A DNA stretch of 36,481 nucleotides from Campylobacterales bacterium (GTDB lineage: Bacteria; Campylobacterota; Campylobacteria; Campylobacterales; JALSKU01). The DNA is taken from assembly GCA_027065125.1 (NCBI GenBank), contig JAMOOV010000135.1:1-36481 (forward strand), read 5' to 3'. The notes beneath the pieces were generated by a model. That model ran no database searches. It worked only from the letters and a program-made list of their open reading frames with translations, and was not told where the DNA came from. Made by a program: the position numbers and the translations under genes. Positions 1 to 9,212 of the stretch are shown here, piece after piece (position 1 is the first letter of the stretch; each line of letters starts with the position of its first letter).

Positions 1-1056
1 CTCGGCAAATCTCCTTGCCCAAACGATAGTTAAAACATCAGGATCAAAAAGTTTTCCCGTTTGATTTGCCACCTCTTCAAAAAGAATTCTTTTTAAGTGT
101 TTTTTTCTGCCTATAAGCTGATAGTCTTCATGCTCTTCAAACCAGCTAACAAGCTGTTTGTCCGCCCAATATCTCATATTTTGAGCATTTGTGATGCCTA
201 TGATTTCGCATTTTCCTTTGACATCTTTCCACATCTCATTTGCCACTTTTTCGTGAATCTTTGATACTGCATTTGCTATCTTTGCCGATTTTAAAGCACC
301 GATAGTCAAAGAGAAATTATCATCATAATAATCAAGAGTCTTTTTCACTTCATCAACTGAAAATCCATTAAAAAATCCCATTCTTCCAAGAAGTTCAACA
401 TTATGCTCTTCATTACCAGCCATTTCAGGAGTGTGGGTAGTAAAAACGACTCTTTTTTTTACCTCATCCAAACTTTTATATTTTTTTAAAAGCTCAAAAA
501 CCAAAGGAAGTGCATGACCTTCATTGAGATGATAAATATCTATCTTTTCGCCCAAAGCTTCAAGAACTTTAACTCCCCCTATACCAAGAACTATCTCTTG
601 AGCTATCCTTGTTTCTTCATTCGCATCATAAAGTTTATGAGTAATTGTTCTTGCAAGATAGTCATTTTCAAAAATATCCGTAGAAAGAAGTATCAAAGGA
701 GCGGTATCAAAACATTTTGAAGGTAATAGATATGCTTTTACGGTTATTGGTTTTCCATTTATCTTAACTTGAACTTTTAGATTTAATTCCTCTATGAAGT
801 AGTAGAATTTTCTTAAAAATTCCACTTTCAAAGTTCCATCTTCATGTCTGTTTTGGTCATAATACCCATAACTCCAAAGTATTCCTACTCCTATGATATT
901 TTGACCAAGATCATTCGCACTTCTTAGATGGGAACCCGCCAAAAAACCAAGTCCTCCGCTATAGTTTTTAAAAGCTTGATCTATGGCAAACTCCATAGAA
1001 AAATATGCCACTTTTTTACTATATTTTTCATCAATTCTATAATCAACCAATTCCAC
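1..1056 (-). CDS. Short alpha-glucan phosphorylase (GT35), 3′ end outside window
   Basis: This is the N-terminal 352 codons of a second glycogen/maltodextrin phosphorylase; the reading frame stays open to base 1. It starts with GTG at 1056, directly after the pgi stop codon, with AAAGGGAA as ribosome binding site. The protein opens without the N-terminal DUF3417 domain carried by the other phosphorylase in this run. It shows the family landmarks YFSMEFA, YSGGLGFLAGSHLRSA, YHLNEGHALP, TTHTP and DPDVLTIVWARR. The last of these matches DPDVLTIGFARR of the 705-residue enzyme, so the two are paralogues. The region with the PLP lysine is not in the window. Family role is release of glucose 1-phosphate from alpha-1,4-glucan, which suits its place directly after pgm and pgi. 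Confidence 0.85.
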   Translation of the reverse strand, partial: MELVDYRIDEKYSKKVAYFSMEFAIDQAFKNYSGGLGFLAGSHLRSANDLGQNIIGVGILWSYGYYDQNRHEDGTLKVEFLRKFYYFIEELNLKVQVKINGKPITVKAYLLPSKCFDTAPLILLSTDIFENDYLARTITHKLYDANEETRIAQEIVLGIGGVKVLEALGEKIDIYHLNEGHALPLVFELLKKYKSLDEVKKRVVFTTHTPEMAGNEEHNVELLGRMGFFNGFSVDEVKKTLDYYDDNFSLTIGALKSAKIANAVSKIHEKVANEMWKDVKGKCEIIGITNAQNMRYWADKQLVSWFEEHEDYQLIGRKKHLKRILFEEVANQTGKLFDPDVLTIVWARRFAE

Positions 1057-2319
1057 TTAATTCCCTTTAAATTTTTTAACCAATATCTTTTTGCCAAATT
1101 CCACTCCGGGTTGGTCATATGTATTTATATCAAAAATTGCACCCGCATAAGAGGTCAAAAGCTCAAAATATGCTATCAATTCACCTACATTTTCTTCATT
1201 TACTTTATCAAGAGTTATGGTATCTACGGGTATGCCCTCTTTTACAAGACTCTCTTTTGTGGCATCACACTCCGCATTTATCAACTCGTTAAAAGTATGG
1301 TTATTGATATAATCGGTTTTTTCAATGTATTTTAGCGAAATATCAGGAATTTTCAAATCATTTTCAAAATCTTCCACCTTGATAAATGTTACCGTTTTAT
1401 CTCTTGGTCCTTGCATGATAAGTTGCAAAAATGAGTGCTGATCGATTGAGCCTATATGAGCTACTGGAGTTAAGCCTACATTTTTTCCATCTTTATCAAT
1501 TTTCCCAAGAGACTCCGCCCAAAGCTGAATAAACCATTTGGTAAAATCCTCTAAAAAGTCAGCATAAGAAAACAGTACATTTATGGGAGTTTTTTGGTAA
1601 TTTTTACAATAATATAGTGCTTTTATAGCTATATGCTCCTCTTTTGAATTGAAAAATCTTTTTATCATATGCTTTGCACCCTTTAAAACATTTCTCATAT
1701 CATATCCCGCAAGAGATAAAGGAACAATGCCGACCGAAGATAGTACAGAAAATCTACCACCTACATTTTTAGGTATCGTAAAAGCTTTTATGCCGTAAAA
1801 ATCGGCAAATTTACAAAGAGGGGATCCCTCATCGCTGATGATTAGAACCCTTTTTGCATCTTCACTTTTCAAATCCATATCAAACTCTTTTAGAACTGTT
1901 TTAAATATGGAAGTTGTCTCTATGGTCCCACCGGATTTTGATATGACTACAAATATGGAATTGTGTTTTTTTATCCGGTTTAATGTTTTTGATATACTAA
2001 CTGGATCCGGATTTTCCAAAAAAAGCAGTTTTTTTAAGTTGTTATATTTATGCCTAAGCATAGAGTCTATCGCTTTTGCTCCCAAGGATGAGCCACCTAT
2101 GCCGATAACCACGATATTTTCGGCATTTTGATACACCTCATCTTCTTGAATGATATAGCTATTGATCTCTTTTAAAAGATTTTCTCCGTCAATTGGGAGA
2201 TTGTAATATCCGCTAATGCCTTTTTCTTTTTCATGCATTAAAAATCCAAAAGCATTCATCATCAATCTACTCTTCTCTTCATTTGCCTCTAATTTAAAAA
2301 ATCTTTCATATCTTATCAC
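1057..2319 (-). CDS. pgi: Glucose-6-phosphate isomerase
   Basis: Interconverts glucose 6-phosphate and fructose 6-phosphate in the cytoplasm. At 420 residues it is the short form, well below the roughly 550 residues of the E. coli enzyme. The phosphosugar-binding SIS motifs are clear: GIGGSSLGAKAID at about residues 73–85, and VVISKSGGTIETTS at about 124–137, where SKSGGT binds phosphate. GGRFSVLSSVG follows further on. Its start overlaps the end of pgm by 4 bases (ATGA), which suggests translational coupling, and the next gene begins directly at its stop. The neighbours place it between fructose 6-phosphate and the glycogen branch. Confidence 0.97.
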   Translation of the reverse strand: MIRYERFFKLEANEEKSRLMMNAFGFLMHEKEKGISGYYNLPIDGENLLKEINSYIIQEDEVYQNAENIVVIGIGGSSLGAKAIDSMLRHKYNNLKKLLFLENPDPVSISKTLNRIKKHNSIFVVISKSGGTIETTSIFKTVLKEFDMDLKSEDAKRVLIISDEGSPLCKFADFYGIKAFTIPKNVGGRFSVLSSVGIVPLSLAGYDMRNVLKGAKHMIKRFFNSKEEHIAIKALYYCKNYQKTPINVLFSYADFLEDFTKWFIQLWAESLGKIDKDGKNVGLTPVAHIGSIDQHSFLQLIMQGPRDKTVTFIKVEDFENDLKIPDISLKYIEKTDYINNHTFNELINAECDATKESLVKEGIPVDTITLDKVNEENVGELIAYFELLTSYAGAIFDINTYDQPGVEFGKKILVKKFKGN

Positions 2320-3953
2320 TTTAACTCCTTTTTAAAAATAACATTTACTATCGATTTTGCCTCATTTTGCAAATCTTTTAAATGCTCTTTAGATATAAAA
2401 CTCTCTGTATATATCTTATAAATATCCTCCGTACCCGATGGTCTTAAAGCCACCCAACCGCTTTTTGTCACTATCTTAAGCCCTCCTATATCTGCATCGT
2501 TTCCGGGAGCTTTTGATAGGATTTTCTCTATCTTTTCTCCTCCTAAAACACTTTCTTTTATATCTTTAGGCTCTATGCTTTTAAGTATCTCTTTTTGCTC
2601 TTTGGTGGCTTTTGCATCAATTCTCTCATAAAAAGATTTTCCAAATTTTTTCTCAAAATCCCCATAAATTTCACTTAAATCTCTTTTTTGACTTGCCAAT
2701 ATCTCAGCCGATAAAAGATTTAAAATGATGCCGTCTTTATCTGTTGTCCAAACAGTTCCGTCAAATCTCAAAAATGATGCCCCAGCACTCTCTTCCGCCC
2801 CAAGTCCGAGTTTACCTTCATACAATCCTTGTGAAAACCATTTAAAACCGACCGGCACTTCATAAATCTCTCTGCCAAGAGAGTTTGCCACCTTGTCTAT
2901 CATAGAGCTTGATACAAGAGTTTTACCGACTTTCAAACTCTTATCCCATCCTCTTTTACTAAAAAGATACCACACAGCCACACTAAGATAGTGATTTGGG
3001 TTTAAAAGTCCGCCTTTTGGTGTTACAATACCGTGTCTATCAGAGTCGGCATCATTGCCAAAAGCTATGTCATATCTATCTTTCAACTCTATAAGTCCTG
3101 TCATAGCATAAGGAGAAGAGCAATCCATCCTGATCTTTCCGTCATGATCTAAGTGCATAGATGAAAATGTCGGATCTACAAATGCATCTACGATATCCAT
3201 ATTAAGTCCATAAATCTCATTTATCTTTTTATAAACCGCTATACTGGCTCCGCCCAAAGGATTTACCCCTATTTTAAGATTTGCTTTTTTGATAAGCTCC
3301 ATATCAATGATATTTTTAAGTTCGTTCACATAAGGAGTTATAAAATCATACTCTTTGACAAAATCACTATTTATCGCTTTTTCATAAGGCAAACTTTTGA
3401 CATCTTTTAGCCCATTTAAAAGTATCTCGTTGGCTCTTTTTTCTATCTTTGAAGTTATATCGCTTTCGGCCGCTCCTCCGTTTGGGGGATTGTATTTGTA
3501 TCCTCCGTTATTCGGAGGATTGTGAGATGGTGTTATAACAACTCCGTCACCCTTTTTTGTGTGAGTTTTATTATAATTTATAATCGAAAAAGATATAAGC
3601 GGGGTAGGTGTAAACTCTTGTGAGAAAAAAACTTCCACTTTATTTGCCGTAAAAACTTCTAAAGCACTCATTTGAGCCGGAATAGAAAGAGCATGAGTAT
3701 CTATCCCCAAAAACAAAGCACCCTCAATCCTCTCTTCTTTACGATAGTCGCAAATAGCTTGTGTGATAGCTTTTACATGATTTTCGTTAAAACTTTTCTT
3801 GTATGAATCTCCTCTATGACCTGAAGTACCGAAAGAAACTCTTTGTTCTTTTATCTTAGGATCAGGAGATAGCTCATAGTAAGAGCTTATGAGTAATGGT
3901 ATATTTTCAAGCATCTCTTTGGATGCAACTTGTCCCGCTCTTTTGTCTATCAT
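2316..3953 (-). CDS. pgm: Phosphoglucomutase, alpha-D-glucose specific
   Basis: Interconverts glucose 1-phosphate and glucose 6-phosphate, joining the phosphorylases to Pgi. The 545-residue length matches the E. coli Pgm type. The phosphoserine loop is TPSHNPPNNGG, with the catalytic serine at about residue 143. The magnesium loop DADSDRHG lies at about 301–308 with its three aspartates intact. The sugar-binding GAEESAGA and the C-terminal phosphate-binding RPSGTEDIYK are also present. The start at 3953 has AAAGGAT about 6 bases upstream. The 3954–4109 spacer before it is the only sizeable gap between neighbouring genes in this run and contains the possible micro-gene described separately. 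Confidence 0.97.
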   Translation of the reverse strand: MIDKRAGQVASKEMLENIPLLISSYYELSPDPKIKEQRVSFGTSGHRGDSYKKSFNENHVKAITQAICDYRKEERIEGALFLGIDTHALSIPAQMSALEVFTANKVEVFFSQEFTPTPLISFSIINYNKTHTKKGDGVVITPSHNPPNNGGYKYNPPNGGAAESDITSKIEKRANEILLNGLKDVKSLPYEKAINSDFVKEYDFITPYVNELKNIIDMELIKKANLKIGVNPLGGASIAVYKKINEIYGLNMDIVDAFVDPTFSSMHLDHDGKIRMDCSSPYAMTGLIELKDRYDIAFGNDADSDRHGIVTPKGGLLNPNHYLSVAVWYLFSKRGWDKSLKVGKTLVSSSMIDKVANSLGREIYEVPVGFKWFSQGLYEGKLGLGAEESAGASFLRFDGTVWTTDKDGIILNLLSAEILASQKRDLSEIYGDFEKKFGKSFYERIDAKATKEQKEILKSIEPKDIKESVLGGEKIEKILSKAPGNDADIGGLKIVTKSGWVALRPSGTEDIYKIYTESFISKEHLKDLQNEAKSIVNVIFKKELK

Positions 3954-3985
3954 CTTTTATCCTTTAAAATATTTCGTTTAACACC

Positions 3986-4113
3986 TCATCTATATGACAT
4001 ATAAGCATAATAGTCAATCATCCCTGAAAAAACAGTAAAAAGTACAAAATATGTTACAAAAAGCTTAAAAAATCTTTTAAAAGTAACTTTTTTCTATATT
4101 TTTTATAACTCAT
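3986..4113 (-). CDS. Possible frameshifted micro-gene for a small membrane peptide
   Basis: An ATG at 4113–4111 overlaps the gpmA stop as ATGA. Its own frame reads MSYKKYRKK and ends after 19 codons. At codons 7–9 the message reads AGA AAA AAG, so the heptamer A AAA AAG is in the phase used for −1 slippage in dnaX and IS3 elements. After a −1 shift the frame continues to TGA at 3988–3986. The result is a 42-residue product with a basic N-terminus, one hydrophobic stretch (FKLFVTYFVLFTVF) and a tyrosine-rich end (DYYAYMSYR). A single missing A in the six-A run would give the same picture, so mutation or sequencing error is an alternative. AAAAG/CTTTT and GTTAC/GTAAC complementary pairs follow the heptamer. 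Function unknown. Confidence 0.35.
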
Positions 4114-4808
4114 TTCTTAATCTTTAAAATATTTTTACTCTCTACTTTAAGAGTCTTGTCAAATTCATACACGATAAGCTCTCCTGTCGGTATCTCAAGT
4201 TTTGCTACATCTTTTTTAGATATTCCCTCAAGCTCCATTACCAAAGCTCTCAAAGAGTTTCCATGAGCTGAAACAAGAACTGTTTTATTTTTACTTAAAT
4301 ATGGAGCTATCTTTTCATAAAAATAGTTTACTACCCTCTTTTTTGTATCTTTTAAAGATTCACTTTTTGGCAATATATCTATATCCAAGTTTTGATATTT
4401 TTTTTCATTTTGAGGTAATCTTTTATCCCCATCTTCAAGAGGTGGAGGAGGAGCAGCATATCCTCTTCGTATCTTTAAAAACATTTTTTCTCCAACCTCT
4501 TTTTTTATTTTATTTTTATCTTTTCCTTGCCAAGCTCCATAATGCCTTTCGTTTAATTTCCAGCTTTTTATCACATCGATTTGTTCCCAATTTAACTCTT
4601 TTAAAACTATTTGTGAAGTATGTATGGCTCTTTTTAACCAAGAAGTAAAACAAACTTCAGGCAAAATACCACTTTTTCTCAAAAGCTCTCCTGCCTCTTT
4701 TGCCTCTTTTTTACCTTGTTTGCTCAAATCCACATCGCTCCAACCGGTAAAGATATTTTTTTGATTATAAACACTTTGCCCATGCCTTAAAAGTATAAGT
4801 TTAGCCAT
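4110..4808 (-). CDS. gpmA: 2,3-bisphosphoglycerate-dependent phosphoglycerate mutase
   Basis: Interconverts 3- and 2-phosphoglycerate. The phosphohistidine motif LLRHGQS is at residues 6–12, with catalytic His9. NIFTGWSDVDLS and NERHYGAWQGKD follow, and the second active-site histidine is in SAHGNSLRAL at about residue 182. The length of 232 is slightly shorter than E. coli GpmA (250). Finding the cofactor-dependent type here does not exclude a GpmI elsewhere. It starts 2 bases after the gap stop with GGAG upstream. Its stop overlaps the ATG of the possible micro-gene. Confidence 0.95.
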   Translation of the reverse strand: MAKLILLRHGQSVYNQKNIFTGWSDVDLSKQGKKEAKEAGELLRKSGILPEVCFTSWLKRAIHTSQIVLKELNWEQIDVIKSWKLNERHYGAWQGKDKNKIKKEVGEKMFLKIRRGYAAPPPPLEDGDKRLPQNEKKYQNLDIDILPKSESLKDTKKRVVNYFYEKIAPYLSKNKTVLVSAHGNSLRALVMELEGISKKDVAKLEIPTGELIVYEFDKTLKVESKNILKIKK

Positions 4809-4810
4809 AT

Positions 4811-5821
4811 TTACTCCATTTTAGAAGCTACAAAATCAGCAAGCTCAAGCAGTCTTTGCGAATATCCATACTCGTTATCGTACCATGCAAGAACTTTTAC
4901 CATCCTATCCCCCACAACAGAAGTAGAGAGTCCATCTATGATGCTTGAGTGAACATTGCCAAGAATATCGCTTGAAACAACTTCATCCATAGTTATCTCA
5001 AGTATTCCATTAAGCTCTCCTTTGGATGCATCTATAAATGCTTGATTAACCTCATCAGGTGTCACACTTTTTTTCAACACTGCAACTATCTCGGTGATAG
5101 CTCCGTCAGGCACAGGAACTCTAAGAGCCATAGCCTCCATTTTACCTTTTAAAGCCGGTATAACCTCGGTCGTAGCTATCGCGGCTCCGGTGGTAGTCGG
5201 GATGATATTTACTGCTGCTGCTCTGCCTCTTCTTCTTTTTTTGGCTCTTTTGTCAACTGTTGTTTGAGTTGAAGTATAAGCATGAGTTGTAGTTATCATA
5301 GCATTTTCCACACCAAAAGCATCTTCAAGCACTTTCATAGCTGGTGCTAAAGAGTTGGTGGTGCAAGATGCATTTGAAATGATATGATGATTTTTCGGAT
5401 CATATTCGTTTTGATTGACACCAAGCACTATCGTTTTGTCTATATTTTTTCCGGGTGCGGAGATGATCACCTTTTTAGCTCCCGCCTGCAAGTGTTCTTT
5501 TGCAAGATTACCGTCGGTATAGTGTCCCGTACACTCAAGAACTATATCTATGCCAAGCTCTTTCCACGGAAGCTTTGTGGCATCATGAGAGCTGACTATA
5601 GTTATCTCTTTATCGCCTATAGTTAATTTCTCATTTTTTTCCGTTTTTATATCAAAATCGGCTCTTCCGTGAACAGAATCATACTTTAACAGATAAGCCG
5701 CATCCTCTACACTTGAAGTATTTGCTACTACTATTTCATAATTTTTAGGCAAATTTTTCATATAGTGCCTTAATACTTGATTGCCTATCCTGCCAAGTCC
5801 ATTTATAGCTACTCTTTTCAT
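4811..5821 (-). CDS. gap: Glyceraldehyde-3-phosphate dehydrogenase, probably NADP(H)-preferring
   Basis: Interconverts glyceraldehyde 3-phosphate and 1,3-bisphosphoglycerate. The nucleotide fold INGLGRIG is at residues 6–13. The catalytic cysteine is Cys153 in SNASCTTN and the catalytic histidine is His180 in TTTHAYT; WYDNEYGYS lies near the C-terminus. Two coenzyme sites differ from the usual NAD enzyme. The aspartate of the IND motif that holds the adenosine ribose is replaced (ANTS, Thr35). The Leu-Pro pair near position 187/188 is Lys191-Arg192 inside a very basic stretch. Both changes fit NADP(H), which would suit gluconeogenic use; this is inference. Its start overlaps the end of glgP by 4 bases. 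Confidence 0.95.
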   Translation of the reverse strand: MKRVAINGLGRIGNQVLRHYMKNLPKNYEIVVANTSSVEDAAYLLKYDSVHGRADFDIKTEKNEKLTIGDKEITIVSSHDATKLPWKELGIDIVLECTGHYTDGNLAKEHLQAGAKKVIISAPGKNIDKTIVLGVNQNEYDPKNHHIISNASCTTNSLAPAMKVLEDAFGVENAMITTTHAYTSTQTTVDKRAKKRRRGRAAAVNIIPTTTGAAIATTEVIPALKGKMEAMALRVPVPDGAITEIVAVLKKSVTPDEVNQAFIDASKGELNGILEITMDEVVSSDILGNVHSSIIDGLSTSVVGDRMVKVLAWYDNEYGYSQRLLELADFVASKME

Positions 5822-7935
5822 ATTTCATCCTTTAGATTTATTTTTTTAGATATTGGTAAATAAAATTTTTCCAAATACTCTTTCATCATTCTTCTTGCAC
5901 TAAAATTTGGGGAAATAGTTGAGATAGATTCTTTCATTTTTTCTATCCACTTATCTTTGTTGCCGTAATAGAGCGGAACTATTTCATTTTCCAAAATATC
6001 ATAAATAGCCGATGCATCTTTGCCGTCATTTGATATTTTACCGCCAATTACCCAACCGTTTTTTTGATTGTATCCCTCTATCCACCATCCGTCCCAACTT
6101 GATAAATGGATAGTACCGTTAATAGAAGCTTTCATTCCACTCGTTCCACAAGCTTCTAATGGTATTTTTGGATTGTTAAGCCACACATCAACACCTTTTA
6201 CAAGATATTTTGCCACCTCTTCGCCATAATCTTCTACAAAAGCAATCCTCCCTTTAAATCTTGGATTTTGTGCCGTTTTGAAAATATTTTGAATTATTTT
6301 TTTACCCGGATTGTCGGACGGATGAGCTTTTCCTGCAAAAATGATTTGTACCGGTTTTTCACTATTGCAAACTATTTTTTCAAGTCTGTCCAAATCTCTC
6401 AGTATCAAATCGGATCTTTTGTAACTTGTCATTCTTCTGGCAAAACCTATGGTTAAAACATCAGGATCAAGCATTACTCCTTCAGCCATAGCCACAAGAG
6501 GATCAATTCCCTCATTGGACCATTTTTGTCTTACTCTTTCTCTGATGAAATTTACCATTGCCATTTTATTTGCATAAGCTATATCCCATAATATTTTATT
6601 GTCGATATTGTCTATCTGACTCCATAAACTAATGTCATCTTGCAAATCAAGCCAATTTTCTCCAAATGTTTTATCAAGATTTTTACGAAATTCATCTCCA
6701 AGCCAAGTCGGAAGATGAACACCATTTGTTACATAGTCGATTTGGGTTTTATCTTTTTTATCCTCTTTAAAAACACTTTTCCAAATCTCTTTTGTAACTT
6801 CACAATGTTTTTTGCTAACAGCATTTCTTTGATCGCACATTTTAAGTCCAAATACCGTCATATTAAATCCGACTTCGGGTGCATCGGGATTAAGTCCGAG
6901 ATTTAAAAACTCATCTTTGCTCATCCCAAGTCTTTTCCAATAGTCACTAAAGTAGTTACTCATCATATCGAAACTATATACATCTGTTGCTGTCTGCAAA
7001 GGTGTGTGAGTCGTAAATATAGATGTTTCCCTTACTTTTTGAAGTGCATCATTAAGACTTAACTTCTCCTTTTCCATAAAATTTCTCACTCTTTCAAAAA
7101 GAGCAAATGCGGGATGTCCCTCATTTAAATGAAGTATCGAATACTCTATCCCCAACTCTTCAAGGACTCTATACCCTCCAATTCCCAAAACTATCTGCTG
7201 TCTTAACCGTTGGTTGGGATCGGGTACATACAAATGTGAGCTTATTTGTCTATCCCAAGGATCATTTTTATCTATATCTGTATCAAGTAGATATAAAGTT
7301 ACTCTCCCTACATTTATTTTCCATACTGCAGTATAAACCGGAGGATCGATAAAAGGAACCTTTATAATAAAGTGATTATTCTCTTTATCCATCACTCTTT
7401 CGATAGGTGCAATATCTTTATTTATAGTTTCATTTGCTCCGTTTTGCCATCCATCACTTCCTATGATCTGTCTTATATACCCTTGTGGATACATAAACCC
7501 AACTCCTACCATCGGGATATTCATATCACTTGACTCTTTTAAAATGTCTCCGGCTAAAAAGCCAAGACCGCCGGAATAGATGGGAACAGAGTGATGAAGT
7601 CCATATTCGGCACAAAAGTAAGCTATAGGCAAAGAGTTTTGTTTTTGTGCAGAATTATTGATATAGTTTTCAAAAAGAGTCAAAACATATCTATACTCTT
7701 TCATAAAATTTTCATTTTTTACCAAAGCTTTAAAATCTTCATCCGACAAACTTTTCAATAACTTTATAGGATTATGTCCACTCTCTTTCCATAGGTATGG
7801 GCTGATGTATTTAAAAAGTGCTTTTCCTTGCGGATTCCATGTCCACCAGAGATTTAAAGAGATTTTTTCAAGTCCTTCTATCTCTTTTGGAAGTTTAGGT
7901 ATAGCTATATTGGTTGAAGGATCACTACCTAACAT
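5818..7935 (-). CDS. glgP: Alpha-glucan (glycogen) phosphorylase with DUF3417 N-terminus
   Basis: Phosphorolysis of alpha-1,4-glucan to glucose 1-phosphate. I chose the ATG at 7935, one base after the eno stop, with GGA 6 bases upstream, giving 705 residues. An in-frame TTG at 7968 would extend it by 11 codons into eno and is less likely. An N-terminal DUF3417-type segment (ISLNLWWTWNPQGK) precedes the catalytic part. That part carries YFCAEYGLHHS, YSGGLGFLAGD, LHLNEGHPAF, TTHTP, NGVHLPTWLG and DVLTIGFARRM. The PLP-binding lysine is in EACGTSGMKASINGT, at about residue 602. A shorter paralogue lies at the end of the run. The 4-base overlap with gap suggests coupling. Confidence 0.95.
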   Translation of the reverse strand: MLGSDPSTNIAIPKLPKEIEGLEKISLNLWWTWNPQGKALFKYISPYLWKESGHNPIKLLKSLSDEDFKALVKNENFMKEYRYVLTLFENYINNSAQKQNSLPIAYFCAEYGLHHSVPIYSGGLGFLAGDILKESSDMNIPMVGVGFMYPQGYIRQIIGSDGWQNGANETINKDIAPIERVMDKENNHFIIKVPFIDPPVYTAVWKINVGRVTLYLLDTDIDKNDPWDRQISSHLYVPDPNQRLRQQIVLGIGGYRVLEELGIEYSILHLNEGHPAFALFERVRNFMEKEKLSLNDALQKVRETSIFTTHTPLQTATDVYSFDMMSNYFSDYWKRLGMSKDEFLNLGLNPDAPEVGFNMTVFGLKMCDQRNAVSKKHCEVTKEIWKSVFKEDKKDKTQIDYVTNGVHLPTWLGDEFRKNLDKTFGENWLDLQDDISLWSQIDNIDNKILWDIAYANKMAMVNFIRERVRQKWSNEGIDPLVAMAEGVMLDPDVLTIGFARRMTSYKRSDLILRDLDRLEKIVCNSEKPVQIIFAGKAHPSDNPGKKIIQNIFKTAQNPRFKGRIAFVEDYGEEVAKYLVKGVDVWLNNPKIPLEACGTSGMKASINGTIHLSSWDGWWIEGYNQKNGWVIGGKISNDGKDASAIYDILENEIVPLYYGNKDKWIEKMKESISTISPNFSARRMMKEYLEKFYLPISKKINLKDEI

Positions 7936-7936
7936 A

Positions 7937-9211
7937 TTATTTCCAATAATATTTAGCTCTATCGCCAAGTTTATCTTCTATTTCAAGAAGTCTGTTATAT
8001 TTTGCAAGTCTTTCACTTCTTGAAGCAGAACCGCTCTTTAAGTGTCCCGTTCCCATGGCCACAGTAAAATCAGCCAAGAAAGTATCACAAGTTTCACCTG
8101 AACGATGAGAAACGAAAGCTCTCCAGTTATGCTCATAGCAAAGTTTAACGGCATCAACCGTTTCACTTACCGTTCCTATCTGATTTAGCTTGATCAAAGA
8201 TGCATTTGCCGCATGTTCCTCTATCCCTCTTCGTATAAATTTGGTATTGGTGACAAATATATCATCTCCAACAACCTCTATCTTGTCTCCAAGCTCTTTT
8301 GTAAACTTTTTAAAACCTTCCCAATCCTCTTCTGCCAAAGGATCCTCCCATAAAATGATAGGATACTTCTTAACCCACTCTTTTGCCATTTCTATCATTT
8401 CATCTGTTGTTTTTTTGCCAAGTTTCGACCACTTCATATCGTACATACCTTTTTTTCCAACTACAAAAGAGGTAGCCGCACTATCGAGTGCTATACTTAT
8501 ATCAACACCGGGTTTGTATCCAGCCTTTTCTATCGCCTCTATGATGATCTCTATCGCTTCTTCATTGCTTTTAAGATTTGGGGCAAAGCCTCCCTCATCT
8601 CCCACTGAAGTAGCCAAACCTCTATCTTTTAAAAGTTTCTTTAAAGTATGAAATGTTTCGGCTACATATCTAAGCCCCTCTTTAAAAGTAGGAGCACCGA
8701 AAGGTACCGCCATAAACTCTTGGATATCGACACTATTGTCGGCATGTTCTCCGCCGTTTAATATATTCATACAAGGTACGGGTATCCTGCAAGCCTCAAC
8801 TCCTCCAAGATATTCATATATCTCAAGATGGTGGCTTTGTGCTGCCGCTTTAACCGTTGCCATAGATACTCCAAGTATCGCATTGGCTCCAAGCTTTTCC
8901 TTGTTTTTCGTTGCATCAAGTTCAATCAATTTTTTATCTATCTCAAGTTGAGCAGTCGCATTTATTCCCTTAAGTGCCGGAGCTATAATCTCATTGACAT
9001 TTTTAACAGCTTCTAAAACACCTTTGCCACCATATCTTTTTTTGTCACCGTCTCTTAATTCACAAGCTTCATACTCTCCGGTACTCGCTCCGCTTGGAAC
9101 GGAAGAGCTTACTCTTGTACCATCTTCAAGCTCCATAAAAACTCTAACAGTAGGATTACCCCTGCTGTCAAGTACCTCTAAAGCTCTTATATCTTTTATC
9201 ATATCGCTCAT
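7937..9211 (-). CDS. eno: Enolase
   Basis: Interconverts 2-phosphoglycerate and phosphoenolpyruvate. The 424-residue length is normal. Motifs seen are [29 protein letters not shown], the acid/base region [21 protein letters not shown] with the catalytic lysine, and SHRSGET. The C-terminal [20 protein letters not shown] replaces the more usual KTGSLSRSER form. The start at 9211 has AAAGGAG upstream; an internal ATG three codons later is less well placed. It lies directly downstream of the disulfide reductase with almost no gap. Confidence 0.97.
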   Translation of the reverse strand: MSDMIKDIRALEVLDSRGNPTVRVFMELEDGTRVSSSVPSGASTGEYEACELRDGDKKRYGGKGVLEAVKNVNEIIAPALKGINATAQLEIDKKLIELDATKNKEKLGANAILGVSMATVKAAAQSHHLEIYEYLGGVEACRIPVPCMNILNGGEHADNSVDIQEFMAVPFGAPTFKEGLRYVAETFHTLKKLLKDRGLATSVGDEGGFAPNLKSNEEAIEIIIEAIEKAGYKPGVDISIALDSAATSFVVGKKGMYDMKWSKLGKKTTDEMIEMAKEWVKKYPIILWEDPLAEEDWEGFKKFTKELGDKIEVVGDDIFVTNTKFIRRGIEEHAANASLIKLNQIGTVSETVDAVKLCYEHNWRAFVSHRSGETCDTFLADFTVAMGTGHLKSGSASRSERLAKYNRLLEIEDKLGDRAKYYWK

Positions 9212-9212
9212 T

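Noticed and set aside
514-1335. Plus-strand open frames across the phosphorylase/pgi region and similar frames throughout the minus-strand run
   Set aside because: They lie opposite strong conserved genes, have no family pattern and no convincing ribosome binding sites; they are shadows.
7936-7968. TTG start extending glgP 11 codons into eno
   Set aside because: The ATG at 7935 follows the eno stop by one base with GGA at the right distance, and the extra residues show no family similarity.
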